Below are positions 42,581 to 52,020 of a stretch of DNA of 64,000 nt, one piece after another. Every line of letters starts with the position of its first letter. The stretch's first letter is position 1. Under the pieces are notes generated by a model. The model saw only the letters and a list, made by a program, of their open reading frames with translations. It made no database searches and was not told where the DNA came from. Origin of the DNA: Prolixibacter sp. NT017 (GTDB taxonomy: Bacteria > Bacteroidota > Bacteroidia > Bacteroidales > Prolixibacteraceae); the NCBI RefSeq assembly GCF_009617875.1, contig NZ_BLAV01000001.1, positions 930,001 to 994,000 on the forward strand, written 5' to 3'. A program made the translations under genes and the position numbers.

Positions 42581-43768
42581 ATGAAAGCAAGAACCGGATC
42601 GGCAGCATGGTGGGGACCTCCCAGAAAATTTGCTGAACAGCAGCAAGAACGAAGAGTAAGCTGGCTCGAACTTTTTTATGATCTGGTTTATGTGATTGCC
42701 ATTTCGAGGATCACGCATCAGCTGGCTCAACATATCAGCGTTGATTATTTTATCGGATATGCCTTTTTGTTTATCCTGATTTTCTGGGGTTGGCTGAATG
42801 GAAGTATGCATCACGACATGCACGGTAATGAGGGCTTGCGAACCCGGTTGATGACGCTTTGGCAGATGATAATTATCGCGGCACTGGCCGTAGTCATTGG
42901 TCAGTCGCCGGAAAAAGGCTATTTCAATATCACGATTGTGTTGATGGTCATGCAGCTCTTTGTCACCTATATGTGGTGGAGTGTAGGTTTTTACGATAAG
43001 TCTCACCGGCGGTACAACAAGCCGTACACCATTTTTTATCTGATTGCTTTTGCATTAATGGGTTTGAGCCTGATGCTCCCGGGAAAATGGTTGAAACTAA
43101 TTGTTCCCGTTGTTATCCTTTGTAATTATGCTCCTCCTTTTGTTGCCCATATAATGCTGCGTCGCAACTCAACCGATCTGAAACTCTCGTCAAGCATGTT
43201 CGAACGCCTGGGCTTATTTGCTATTATCATCTTTGGCGAAGTGGTATTGGGGGTGGTAAATGGGGTCAGTAAAATGGAAGAGCTGGATTTTACGGCCTGG
43301 CTGAATTTTGCGCTTGCTATCGCCATTGTTTTTACCCTTTGGTGGATATTTTTCACACTGGTAGCGCAAATGGAGGTGAAGAGCGGTTTTCTCAGTGCTA
43401 CACTGCTGGAACTGTTATATATTCCGACGCTGATATCACTTAGCCTCATCGCCGTTAGCTTTACTTCATTTTTTGAAATCCATCACGAAATACCTTTGCA
43501 AAAGCTGGGCTATGCAGTGGCCACCTATTTAACTTCTATCAGCCTGATGATGGGGTTGCTGGTATTTCATGAGCGGTTGCCGGGATTAAAACGACCGGTC
43601 AGTATTTCATTATTGGTTACGGCTTCCCTGTTTTTTATCTCCACACAAATTCATTTGCCTTTTAGCCGGCAATTATACCTGGCCGGTGTATTGGTTATTC
43701 TGGTACTTGAGATCATTTACCTGAATGCCTTGTATTACGGGATGAGAAACAGGCAGGAAGGGGGTTAG
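42581..43768 (+). CDS. ltrA: Low temperature requirement protein A (LtrA)
   Basis: 395 residues with about eleven hydrophobic helices. The N-terminus has the LtrA signature: RVSWLELFYDLVYVIAIS followed by a FLFILIFWGWLNG helix and HHDMHG. LtrA proteins are inner-membrane proteins linked to growth at low temperature in Listeria; the biochemical role is unknown. It is a single gene with 172 bases upstream and 228 bases downstream that lack genes. Confidence 0.88.
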   Translation: MKARTGSAAWWGPPRKFAEQQQERRVSWLELFYDLVYVIAISRITHQLAQHISVDYFIGYAFLFILIFWGWLNGSMHHDMHGNEGLRTRLMTLWQMIIIAALAVVIGQSPEKGYFNITIVLMVMQLFVTYMWWSVGFYDKSHRRYNKPYTIFYLIAFALMGLSLMLPGKWLKLIVPVVILCNYAPPFVAHIMLRRNSTDLKLSSSMFERLGLFAIIIFGEVVLGVVNGVSKMEELDFTAWLNFALAIAIVFTLWWIFFTLVAQMEVKSGFLSATLLELLYIPTLISLSLIAVSFTSFFEIHHEIPLQKLGYAVATYLTSISLMMGLLVFHERLPGLKRPVSISLLVTASLFFISTQIHLPFSRQLYLAGVLVILVLEIIYLNALYYGMRNRQEGG

Positions 43769-43996
43769 CGTCCTTCACCTTGTACCGAAAGTAGAGGGCA
43801 TTTATCTTCTCTTCTTTTTTGTGATTTGCTTGAGTGCTTCCAACTATTCCTTTTAAGAAAATGGAAAGCTGAACTCATAATCTTAAGTCAAAAAGTTGAG
43901 TTTGTAATTCTTTGTATTTCAAATGAAAAGTTTGGTGTCTAGGGTATTCTCAGAGAGATAGATTTTAATGGTTATCTTTAAAATAAAAACTTATTT

Positions 43997-44380
43997 ATGG
44001 AGGCTTTTGAATTGAATTTGATACACGATAAGATCCTTAAAGTTCTATATAAGGAACTAATTGAACAAGATATTGAATCACTTACTTCGCTTGAGTTTTG
44101 TGTTATTAAAGATGATGGCTACTGTTGGTCTGAATTACAAAAGGGCAGTGAAGATTTGAAGCAAGAAGGCTTGATAGTTTTTGAAGAAATTATTTTAACT
44201 GGAAGCGAAAGCGTTGAGGATATTTTTGATATGGAGTTATTGAAAGAGAATGGAGTTAGTAGTAGGAAAATTTTAGAATATATTCTGTTTTCTAAGAATC
44301 CTGCACTGTATAAAATGAAACTTACTCCGGTCGGAAGGAAATTTTATGAAAAGCTTATGAGTAGTAGAATTGTATCATAA
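43997..44380 (+). CDS. Hypothetical protein, possible winged helix
   Basis: 127 residues, acidic, soluble. The pattern SLEFCVIKDDGYCWSELQKG, LKQEGLIVFEEIIL and MKLTPVGRKFYEKLM is reminiscent of a winged-helix fold of the PadR/MarR kind, but I cannot place it in a family. The sequence around is AT-rich. A terminator hairpin follows 24 bases after its stop. Confidence 0.6.
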   Translation: MEAFELNLIHDKILKVLYKELIEQDIESLTSLEFCVIKDDGYCWSELQKGSEDLKQEGLIVFEEIILTGSESVEDIFDMELLKENGVSSRKILEYILFSKNPALYKMKLTPVGRKFYEKLMSSRIVS

Positions 44381-44403
44381 AAAGGATTTTCTCCTTTAGA
44401 AAT

Positions 44404-44436
44404 AAAAGGCCTGACTTTTCGAGCCTTTTTTATTTT
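44404..44436 (+). terminator. Rho-independent terminator after the hypothetical gene
   Basis: AAAAGGC (44404-44410) pairs with GCCTTTT (44423-44429), followed by a T-rich run (TTTTATTTTT). It lies directly downstream of the 127-residue hypothetical protein gene. Confidence 0.65.
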
Positions 44437-44520
44437 TCAAAACCGCTGACTCAGCCCCCAATACATTCGGTGAAACACGTTGCTCTTTCTCGGTGGTGAT
44501 TTCATAATTCAATTGATAAC
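44434..44520 (-). pseudogene. Frameshifted 3' fragment of a second multiheme-operon beta-barrel gene
   Basis: About 85 bases here match the 3' end of the barrel gene at 45414-47024 (its bases 45411-45495), with mostly transition differences and one single-base indel. On the minus strand it encodes QLNYEITTEK and, after a frameshift, SNVFHRMYWGLSQRF plus stop; the intact gene ends with the same SNVFHRMYWGLSQRF. The rest of the second copy is gone. It implies a former tandem duplication of the barrel gene. Confidence 0.75.
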
Positions 44521-44575
44521 ATACCGTACATAATAACCTTTATGTTTTTTCGTTATATATAAAATCATATTGAGT

Positions 44576-44863
44576 ATGAAGTACTTATATGAATTGGAAA
44601 AACATAAATGGGCGACAAGAGAAGGATTTCAGTGCGATTTTAAGTTCATCGATAGTGCTTTAGTCATTGTCATTTCCGATGGTGACGAGGTTATTCTGAA
44701 TATGGCCTTCAAGTTATACACGGCCCCCATTGAAGGCAATTTCACGTTGTTCTCAGAAACAGATGATGGACGACTTATTGCCCGCATTAATGAACGAAAA
44801 ATAGTCATACTCGATCCTGTCAGACCTTTTGAGAAAATCGAACTCTTTCCGGTTAATGAATGA
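44576..44863 (+). CDS. Small hypothetical protein, paralogue of the next gene
   Basis: 95 residues from the ATG at 44576 (TTG at 44570 is possible). It shares length, an LEKHKW/LQKRRW start, an ISDGDEV/IRDGDHF motif and a C-terminal FPV with the protein encoded at 45036-45329, so the two are diverged tandem copies. No signal peptide or membrane helix; no family recognised. It lies between the two copies of the barrel gene end. Confidence 0.65.
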   Translation: MKYLYELEKHKWATREGFQCDFKFIDSALVIVISDGDEVILNMAFKLYTAPIEGNFTLFSETDDGRLIARINERKIVILDPVRPFEKIELFPVNE

Positions 44864-45035
44864 TTAGTTAACTACTAATTCCCTTTGTCATTCCTGATGG
44901 TCCTTTACTTTCTTCAGCAAGAAGTAACAATGTAAATGTTAAGTTATTTTAAATATCGAGAGTTTTAATTGGTATTATTAGCTTCATGTCGAAATTGTAT
45001 GATATCTTACAAGAGTATATGTTAATCAATCTGTG

Positions 45036-45329
45036 ATGGATCACTTAGCTGAACTACAAAAACGCAGGTGGATGACAGTAGAAGCCAGACTAACATGTGA
45101 ATTCGAACTGAGTGACGGAGATTTATTCGTTACAATTCGTGACGGGGATCACTTTGTGATGAGTAGAAGGTTTCTTGCGTATATGACCGACTTAGGAAGA
45201 TCAGTAACCTATTATTCCAATGATGAAGAAGAGAGTTATATCGCTCACTTTCGTGATGAAAAAGTGACGGTCTTTAGTTCAAAGCCATATGTGAGGTTTG
45301 ATTTTTTTCCGGTGTCAAAGGAAGGATAA
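45036..45329 (+). CDS. Small hypothetical protein, paralogue of the previous gene
   Basis: 97 residues from the ATG at 45036 (GTG one codon earlier is possible). Strand-rich soluble protein with LAELQKRRWMTVEARLTCEF near the start, IRDGDHFVMSRRF in the middle, and RFDFFPV near the end. It is similar over its whole length to the protein at 44576-44863. It converges with the barrel gene at 45414. Function unknown. Confidence 0.65.
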   Translation: MDHLAELQKRRWMTVEARLTCEFELSDGDLFVTIRDGDHFVMSRRFLAYMTDLGRSVTYYSNDEEESYIAHFRDEKVTVFSSKPYVRFDFFPVSKEG

Positions 45330-45413
45330 TTACTCAATTTTTGGAAGGAAGAAAGCCAGGCTGACCTTTGTACGGAGTAAGATGTAATGGTAAAGCTTTC
45401 GTGCAAGATCTTT

Positions 45414-47024
45414 TCAAAACCGCTGACTCAATCCCCAATACATCCGGTGGAAGACGTTGCTCTTTTCGATGGTGGCCTCGTAGTTCATCGATAGTTGCAG
45501 CTTTTTCATGATATACCACGCAAACGAGCAACCGGCCAGGTTTTGATTGATGCCGGAGTTGGAATTGAGAAAGCTATAATCGATGATGCGGTAGGAGAGC
45601 GACCCGTACAATTTCCCATTCAGCAGGTATTTTGACAGGTTGGCGCCGTATTGCAAACCGTCGAGGTAACTCGTTTTTAGTTTGGTCACGTTCAGTGTCA
45701 TCGACGACTCCAACCAGGGAATTTTGCTGTGCGTAATGAAGAAGTTATAATTGGTTGATGGATCGGGGTCGCCTTTCCGGGAACGGTAACCGGCCTGCGC
45801 CGAAACAATGAGGTAATTGATGGGTCGCACCATCACACGAAAGCGAACGCCTTGCCGCGTGGCATTATCGGTAATCAGGTCGACCAGCGTTTTATAGGTT
45901 TCGTAGTAAATCACATTCTTCCGCGCATCGTACGAAGCATAAAACGACACCTTGCGCGAAGCCCGGTAGCGAGCCGAAATATAAAATCCGGTCAGGTCGA
46001 GCGTGTTGGTCGGAGCGCTGTCTTTTACCTGGTACAAATCCATTTCAACCGAAGTGAACAAATTGAAATCTTTTAGCAGTGAATTGCTGTGCTGGAAGTA
46101 GACAAACCGGCGGTCGGTATTGGAACCGTTCATCTGCTCGAATACGGCCAGCGAAGTCTGCACCATTCCCTCTTTTCCCTTCGCTTCATGACTGACATAT
46201 GCGCCGAACTGCGGCAAGTTGGTATTGATGCCGTAATCCATGTAATCGGGACGCGCACCGCCGACAATACCAAAAGTGAAATTTTTGACGCGGGTCTCGA
46301 ACTGTAGCCCGTCGATGGCCCCGATATTCGAAACTTTGGTATTCATTTTCCGGCCAAACCAAAGACTGGTATTCTTGCTGAAATTATAGCCTACGGCCAT
46401 GCTGTAAATCTTCAGGCTGTTGAAAATACTTTGGTTGTCAGCATTCCAGCCACCTGTGCGATGATTGTAAGTGATGTAGCTGTCGAATGAAAGATGTGAG
46501 TTGCCAATATTCTGTTGATTCAACGAAAGTGAATACCGCATCCGTTGCTGATTTTTTGCATCGGTGTTGGAGAAGTTCGAGTACGAAGCCAGTTTAACAC
46601 GGCCGTATAACCGCGATTTTTCCTGTATCAACTTCGGCTGTGCCCTTGCCGGTTGCGGCGTAACAGCAACGGGTTTCCGGGGAACTGGAACAGGCTTTTT
46701 CTCCTCGGTGATGGTGGCTTTGGGCTTGAGAATGGCGTGAATCTGCTCATTCATTTTGGGCGAATAACTGCCAACAACGGTCGTTACACACGAGATGGAA
46801 GAGCGCTGTACAACCACCAGCCCCGGAATTTGCTTTCCTCTAGATTTGACATACAGGGTATCGCCCATGTTGATTCCTTCGGTAGAGGTAAAACGAACGT
46901 AAACATGTTGTGCGCTGATGTATGAGACTTTTCCGGTCAGCTGTTTCGTTTCCTGCGCTTTAGCGAAGAATCCAGCCAATACCAGGACCATGAACGGGAT
47001 GATTGCTTTTCTCATCATCAACAA
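45414..47024 (-). CDS. Outer-membrane beta-barrel of a multiheme cytochrome operon
   Basis: 536 residues with a signal peptide (MVLVLAGFFAKAQ). An N-terminal domain (about 28-110) with KVSYISAQHVYVRFTSTEG is followed by a Pro/Lys-rich linker and a long barrel-like part (about 150-536) of alternating amphipathic strands with Tyr/Phe ends, finishing MYWGLSQRF, a typical outer-membrane C-terminus. It is the last gene of a six-gene operon, 21 bases after a 16-heme cytochrome gene. By analogy with porin-cytochrome complexes it could be the porin that sheathes a cytochrome across the outer membrane; this is inference. Confidence 0.75.
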   Translation of the reverse strand: MLMMRKAIIPFMVLVLAGFFAKAQETKQLTGKVSYISAQHVYVRFTSTEGINMGDTLYVKSRGKQIPGLVVVQRSSISCVTTVVGSYSPKMNEQIHAILKPKATITEEKKPVPVPRKPVAVTPQPARAQPKLIQEKSRLYGRVKLASYSNFSNTDAKNQQRMRYSLSLNQQNIGNSHLSFDSYITYNHRTGGWNADNQSIFNSLKIYSMAVGYNFSKNTSLWFGRKMNTKVSNIGAIDGLQFETRVKNFTFGIVGGARPDYMDYGINTNLPQFGAYVSHEAKGKEGMVQTSLAVFEQMNGSNTDRRFVYFQHSNSLLKDFNLFTSVEMDLYQVKDSAPTNTLDLTGFYISARYRASRKVSFYASYDARKNVIYYETYKTLVDLITDNATRQGVRFRVMVRPINYLIVSAQAGYRSRKGDPDPSTNYNFFITHSKIPWLESSMTLNVTKLKTSYLDGLQYGANLSKYLLNGKLYGSLSYRIIDYSFLNSNSGINQNLAGCSFAWYIMKKLQLSMNYEATIEKSNVFHRMYWGLSQRF

Positions 47025-47045
47025 GGTTTTTTCGGTTACTTTTCT

Positions 47046-48284
47046 CTAATCTCCAGCTCTTCCGTTGGGATGGCATTCGTAGCAATTTACGCTGTTGTAC
47101 ACATAGTTACTCACGTCCGTGTGATGATCATCCGTCGTGGTTTTTTCATGTTCGTGGCAATCGATGCACGAGAATTCGGCATAATTGCTCGAATTCGTGT
47201 GGCAATCGCTGCATGAGGTCCAGGCCTGACTGTGTGTTCCACTGTAGATGGGGAAATACTGACCATCGTGGTCGAATGTCGCCGGTTTCCATGCTACATC
47301 GGTATGGCAGTCGTCGCAGGTTGTCGGGAAATTCGCTGCCAGATGGTTCGGATCGGTGGTGTTGTCGTAATCCGTTTTGTGACAGCCGTAGCAATCGGTG
47401 GGTGTATTGCTGTATCCGTTGGCGTGGCATTTCAGGCAATCGTTGGCGATGTCGGCATGCGCACCGGTCAGCGGATAAAAATCGTCGTGGTTAAATGTGG
47501 CAGGGCTCCAGCCCGGATGCGTCGTGTGACAATCCTGGCATTGTTGTGAGAACCCGGCCGTGACGTGATCCGGGTCGGTGGTATTATTGTAATCCTGAGC
47601 GTGACAGGAATAGCACTCGGGTGAGAGACCGGTAAAAATATCATTCTGGTGGCAGGCCGCACAGTCGCTAATAGCGTGCCCTTCCGTCAGCGGAAAGAAA
47701 TCGTGGTTGAAGCCTTCAGACGCCCAGTTAACGGCATTGATGAAATGACAATCGGTACATTCGGTCGAAAATCCACCAGCGATATGGTCGGGATTTTTCG
47801 CAGCCATGAAATCTTCCTTGTGACAGTCGTAACATTCCACCCCGATGGGATCGAAACGCATCAACGATATTGATTTGTGACAGTCGTAGCAATCGGCCAT
47901 GGTATGCGCACCGGTCAATGGGAACCTGCTTCGTAAGTGTATTTCCATGATGTCGTTGACGGCCCAGGTTGTGGTATTGTGGCATTGGTCGCAATCCGGC
48001 CCGACGGTATTTTCATGAATATCGTTGTGGCAGGCGTTGCAATTGGTCGGTGCCTGTGAAAAGACCAGTGAAACATGGCATTGCCGGCAGGCTACACTTT
48101 TGTGGGTACCGGTCAGAGCAAAGCTGGTGGTATCGTGGTCAAATTTTGGATGTTCAATCAGATTCCATCCTTCCGGAGAATGACACACCTCACACTTAAC
48201 GTTGAAGTTGTCTCCGTGAGGCGACTGTGCCCATAACTGAACGGGCAACAGCAGGAACCATATTAGTTGTGACAGGTAGCGCAT
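47046..48284 (-). CDS. Multiheme cytochrome c with 16 CxxCH motifs
   Basis: 412 residues, signal peptide at 1-20 (LIWFLLLPVQLWAQ) without a lipobox. Sixteen CxxCH heme-binding motifs are spread along the protein (CEVCH to CYECH), many with a preceding FDHD or FNHD segment that could supply distal histidine ligands, as in decaheme-type or NrfB/cytochrome c3-like chains. It would form an electron wire in the periplasm or at the outer membrane. Its start overlaps the end of the 20-heme cytochrome gene by 22 bases, so the two are translationally coupled. The electron acceptor is unknown. Confidence 0.93.
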   Translation of the reverse strand: MRYLSQLIWFLLLPVQLWAQSPHGDNFNVKCEVCHSPEGWNLIEHPKFDHDTTSFALTGTHKSVACRQCHVSLVFSQAPTNCNACHNDIHENTVGPDCDQCHNTTTWAVNDIMEIHLRSRFPLTGAHTMADCYDCHKSISLMRFDPIGVECYDCHKEDFMAAKNPDHIAGGFSTECTDCHFINAVNWASEGFNHDFFPLTEGHAISDCAACHQNDIFTGLSPECYSCHAQDYNNTTDPDHVTAGFSQQCQDCHTTHPGWSPATFNHDDFYPLTGAHADIANDCLKCHANGYSNTPTDCYGCHKTDYDNTTDPNHLAANFPTTCDDCHTDVAWKPATFDHDGQYFPIYSGTHSQAWTSCSDCHTNSSNYAEFSCIDCHEHEKTTTDDHHTDVSNYVYNSVNCYECHPNGRAGD

Positions 48285-49849
48285 TCGATGGATTTATAGG
48301 TGTATTTGGTATATGAACCATCTTTCGATTTTACTTGCGGATGACACGAGACACAACTGACAGAAGCATGAGCGCCTTCGAGTTTGAACCGCGACTGGTT
48401 ATGGTCGAATTTCGATGCACTCCAGTCGTCAAATCCGTGACAATGTGAACAACCTTCTTTGCCGTATTTGGCGAATTGTTCGTGATGAACATCCTGATGA
48501 CATTCGGTGCACGAAGGATTTAATTTGGCAAACCGTTGAATGGTTTTTCCGTTGTCTCCTTTGGCATAGTGACAAGCTCCGCAATTGGTTTGAGCGTGAA
48601 CTCCTGATAAGGCAAATCCGGTTTTACTGTGATCGAAAGATACTTCCGACCACGCATTTTCATCGTGACAGGAGTTGCAGCCGTCCTTTAGCGTGTACTG
48701 GTCATCCATGAATCCACTATGCACGTTCTGATGACAATCGATGCAATTGCTGCCAATATTCCGGAAACGCCACCGATCTTCTTTCTTGTGACAGGAAAAG
48801 CAGGGAGTAGCCATGTGGGCACCGTTCAGCTTAAAGTTACTCAAATTATGCTTTTCGATGGTATAATTGGTGAATTGAAATCCTTTAACCGTGTGACAGT
48901 CTTTACAATCGGAAGCCGGATTCGTTCGTGTGAAATCGCTTTTGTGGTAGTCGGCGTGGCAATCATTGCAACGATTATGTGGTAACGGAGCTGCATAATC
49001 GTTTTTGTGGCATTGCTGGCAAGCGACTTTCGAATGAAGGCCCTGCAACGGGAATCCGGTTTTGTTGTGGTCGAAGTTGGCCATGCCTTTGATTTGTGCC
49101 CACAATTGTTCACTGTGGCACTGGGTACAGTTTTGCCCGAATTTGTTGTGGTGGACATCTTCGTGACAGCTGGTACAATTGGCGTGCGGTACGTCAGCAA
49201 AGTGCTGGAACGGCTGTCCGTCGATGGTTTCCTTTTTGTGGCAATCAACGCAGGTTACTTCCGCGTGTTTCCCTTTCAGGGGAAAATCGGTTTGGTTATG
49301 ATGGAAGTTCGGAACCGTTTTGAAGCTCTCAAAATCGTGACATTCCGTACAGTTATCAGAAAGGGTTTTTCGGTGGTAGTCCTGGTGGCAAGAAAGACAT
49401 TGCTGCGAAAGCCCGAGGTACGTCAGTTTTTTGTCTTTCAGCTTGGTATCGGTGATGAATTCTTTTTTGTGGCAGGCCTGGCAGTCAGTTCGTTTGTGTA
49501 CTCCCTGAAGCTGAAAGCTGGTTAGGTTATGATTGAATGTGGTTTTGTTGAGGTTGAGCATATCGAAATCGCGGCCGTGGTGATCGTTGTGGCAGCTGGA
49601 GCAATCTTTTCCCTGCACTTCCGGAGAAGCATGATATCCTTCGTGTTGTTGGATACGGGTGGCAATTTCGGTGTGGCAGGCAAGGCATTTTTCGTTGGTT
49701 ACCTTGTCACCCAGTTCGTGGCATTTTACGCAGTTTCGAATGCCTTCCAGGTTCGCATGTGCCTTCGCTAACTCGCCGGGAGATATCTGTCCCCAAACGG
49801 CAGGAACCGATACAATCAGGGCGATTATGCACATGAGCACCTTCTTCAT
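48263..49849 (-). CDS. Multiheme cytochrome c with 20 CxxCH motifs
   Basis: 528 residues, signal peptide (LMCIIALIVSVPAVWGQ). Twenty CxxCH motifs, the last three residues before the stop being part of the final one (CATCHN). Repeats of FNHN/FDHNKT-x-F-x-L-x-G-x-H followed by CxxCH show a modular build in which each module brings its own axial histidines. It should be a large electron-transfer wire. It lies 18 bases after the Fe-S/flavin oxidoreductase gene and overlaps the 16-heme gene. Confidence 0.93.
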   Translation of the reverse strand: MKKVLMCIIALIVSVPAVWGQISPGELAKAHANLEGIRNCVKCHELGDKVTNEKCLACHTEIATRIQQHEGYHASPEVQGKDCSSCHNDHHGRDFDMLNLNKTTFNHNLTSFQLQGVHKRTDCQACHKKEFITDTKLKDKKLTYLGLSQQCLSCHQDYHRKTLSDNCTECHDFESFKTVPNFHHNQTDFPLKGKHAEVTCVDCHKKETIDGQPFQHFADVPHANCTSCHEDVHHNKFGQNCTQCHSEQLWAQIKGMANFDHNKTGFPLQGLHSKVACQQCHKNDYAAPLPHNRCNDCHADYHKSDFTRTNPASDCKDCHTVKGFQFTNYTIEKHNLSNFKLNGAHMATPCFSCHKKEDRWRFRNIGSNCIDCHQNVHSGFMDDQYTLKDGCNSCHDENAWSEVSFDHSKTGFALSGVHAQTNCGACHYAKGDNGKTIQRFAKLNPSCTECHQDVHHEQFAKYGKEGCSHCHGFDDWSASKFDHNQSRFKLEGAHASVSCVSCHPQVKSKDGSYTKYTYKSIECATCHN

Positions 49850-49867
49850 ATGGGCTTTGTCAGGTTG

Positions 49868-51214
49868 TTAGTGTTTCATCATCACATCACCGAATTTTCG
49901 TGTGATAGTGATGCCGGTTTTCTTCAAAAATTCCGTGGGTAGTTCACCCCCGGCAAAAATGTAAATGAGATCATTCGGAACAACTTCTGTCTCGTTGGTC
50001 TCACCGTTTTTGAGAATGACCTGTTCCTCTTGAATCTCCGCTACGTTCGTAAAGTATTTGATGGTTAGTTTTTGTTCGGCAACGGCCGCTTCTAGTTTGG
50101 TAGCGTTTCCCGGTTTAATCCGGTTGAAGCTTCCGCTGCGGTATGATAAAGTTACGTCATTTTGTTCTGACAACATCATGGCCGATTCGACCGCTGAGTC
50201 ACCTCCGCCAACGACCATAACTCGTTTGTTTTGTATGATTTCCGGATCGAGCAGGCGGTAACGCACCTTTTCCAAATCTTCACCTGGAACGCTTAGTTTT
50301 CGCGGAGTTCCCCGGCGTCCAATGGTCAACAATATTCTGGCAGCTGTCAGGCTTTCGTTTTGGGAAGTAGTTACCTTGAAGTGGTCGCCTTCTTTTTCGA
50401 TACTTTCCACTTTGGTCGTTTCCCGGATGGAGATGGCATTTTTCGTTAAAACGGAAATCCAGAGATTTAGCAGCTCAGCTTTCGAGGTATTGGAGAGTTT
50501 TACCTTACCATGAAGAGGCAGATACATCGGGGCCGTCATCACCACTTTGGCACGTGGATAGGTGAAAACCGCGCCACCCAATGAATCTTGTTCAAGTGTT
50601 ACGAAATTCAACTGGTGTTTCTTTGCGGTTAGCGAAGCAGATATTCCGGCCGGACCGGCACCCACAATGATGAGATCGAAAGCGGCATCGTGCTTTTTCG
50701 GGAGATGATGTGCCATGTTCTCGATGGCCTGTCGTCCCTGTTCCACGGCATTCTTGATCAATCCCATGCCACCCAGTTCGCCGGCAATAAAAATGCCTTT
50801 CACGTTAGTTTCGAAGGTCTGGCTGACGTGGGGCAGATCGACGCCACGTTTTTCGGTTCCAATGTTCAGGGTGATGGCTTCCACCGGGCAGGCATGGAAA
50901 CAAGCTCCGTGTCCAATGCAGTGTGAGGCGTTGATGACGGTTCCGCGGCCTGACCGGATGCCGAGTACATCGGTTTCGGGACAGGCCTTAACGCAGGCAC
51001 CGCTTTTGATGCAATTATTGACGTGAATGACGGGATGCAGCGAAACCGGCTCATACAAGCCGCTTTTCTTTGCCAGCGCAATTTTTGATTCGGCAAGCCG
51101 TGTTTCCCGCCTCAGCTTCAGTAAATAGATGCCCAAAACAATGGCTATGATGAGGAAAACCCCACCATACAAGACTAATTTTTCCAACCATATTTCTGCC
51201 ACTAAAAAATCCAT
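49868..51214 (-). CDS. Membrane-anchored Fe-S/flavin NAD(P)-binding oxidoreductase
   Basis: 448 residues. One N-terminal membrane helix (about 13-33) is followed by a ferredoxin-like domain with two cluster motifs: C68-x5-C74-x3-C78P and C99-x5-C105-x3-C109P. In both the usual second cysteine is replaced, by Ser71 and His102. From about 175 a thioredoxin reductase-like flavoprotein follows, with FAD motif [14 protein letters not shown] and NAD(P)H motif [15 protein letters not shown]; no CxxC redox disulfide lies between them. It could move electrons from NAD(P)H or ferredoxin to the membrane cytochrome b-like partner, whose gene it overlaps by 13 bases. Confidence 0.85.
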   Translation of the reverse strand: MDFLVAEIWLEKLVLYGGVFLIIAIVLGIYLLKLRRETRLAESKIALAKKSGLYEPVSLHPVIHVNNCIKSGACVKACPETDVLGIRSGRGTVINASHCIGHGACFHACPVEAITLNIGTEKRGVDLPHVSQTFETNVKGIFIAGELGGMGLIKNAVEQGRQAIENMAHHLPKKHDAAFDLIIVGAGPAGISASLTAKKHQLNFVTLEQDSLGGAVFTYPRAKVVMTAPMYLPLHGKVKLSNTSKAELLNLWISVLTKNAISIRETTKVESIEKEGDHFKVTTSQNESLTAARILLTIGRRGTPRKLSVPGEDLEKVRYRLLDPEIIQNKRVMVVGGGDSAVESAMMLSEQNDVTLSYRSGSFNRIKPGNATKLEAAVAEQKLTIKYFTNVAEIQEEQVILKNGETNETEVVPNDLIYIFAGGELPTEFLKKTGITITRKFGDVMMKH

Positions 51215-52005
51215 CGGTATCCGAATAATATGGTGACGGTTACATGAATAACCATAATAATCAGCATAATCAACGCAAAGGGCTGATGTGCGATATGCCA
51301 GTACCGGAACAGGTTCTGCATCTTTTCCAGCCGTTTGATCCGGCCAGTCAGTTTATCCTCTGTTTTCAGCAACCGGATGGCTTTGCGTATCTCTTTTCCG
51401 CGCATGCCCTTTTTTCGCGACTCTTTTTTCAGCAACCGGATAGCGGCACGTCGGTTTGCCTTCAGCGAAGCAAAAACCTGTTCCTCCACGCCGTAATCGG
51501 TCCGGAGCTTCTGTCCGATTCCCTCCTGCAATGAATGTACTTCATGCAGGTTCATTTCGCGACCCTCGATAGTATGTGGGATTTGAATATAGATGTAACG
51601 TCCGATGACACCACTGATGACAACGGCGACCATGCTCCAAAAACTGGCGGAAACAATGCCTCCGAACTTGAAGGAAGTGTGGAATAGAATCAGAATGGCT
51701 CCGAGAGTGCACAGAAAGATATGAAATTCAAGCCAATGTTTTAAACGTCCCCAACGCGAAAATATCCGCATCCTTTTGCGCATCATGTAGGTAGCGATGC
51801 CGGTGATGATGAGCAAGGTGCCCACGATGCCGTAGCCATGTCCCAGAATACCACTTGGTTTCAGCAGATTGTAGTCGGGATGATGGAACCGGTCAACGAT
51901 GGGCGTGGTGTAGTAGGAATAGCCTGCGATGGTCAGTGCAGCGGTGATGACCACTACGATGATGACAAATGTTCCAATGTATATTTTGTGTGCTTTTGGC
52001 GACAT
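51202..52005 (-). CDS. Membrane cytochrome b-like protein of the multiheme operon
   Basis: 267 residues with about five membrane helices (10-30, 54-75, 93-112, 120-142 and 235-262). Histidines in or near the helices (H56, H90, H95, H109, H237, H240, H254) could bind two b hemes, a frequent design for quinol dehydrogenases and transmembrane electron carriers. Between helices 4 and 5 is a basic cytoplasmic loop. It overlaps the Fe-S/flavin oxidoreductase gene by 13 bases. I infer that it passes electrons from the quinone pool or the flavoprotein to periplasmic cytochromes. Family not recognised with certainty. Confidence 0.7.
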   Translation of the reverse strand: MSPKAHKIYIGTFVIIVVVITAALTIAGYSYYTTPIVDRFHHPDYNLLKPSGILGHGYGIVGTLLIITGIATYMMRKRMRIFSRWGRLKHWLEFHIFLCTLGAILILFHTSFKFGGIVSASFWSMVAVVISGVIGRYIYIQIPHTIEGREMNLHEVHSLQEGIGQKLRTDYGVEEQVFASLKANRRAAIRLLKKESRKKGMRGKEIRKAIRLLKTEDKLTGRIKRLEKMQNLFRYWHIAHQPFALIMLIIMVIHVTVTILFGYRWIF

Positions 52006-52020
52006 AAGTTCGTTTTTTAG

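Noticed and set aside
47003-49771. Long plus-strand frames opposite the multiheme cytochrome genes
   Set aside because: They are antisense shadows of the repetitive CxxCH-coding sequence, with no domain features.
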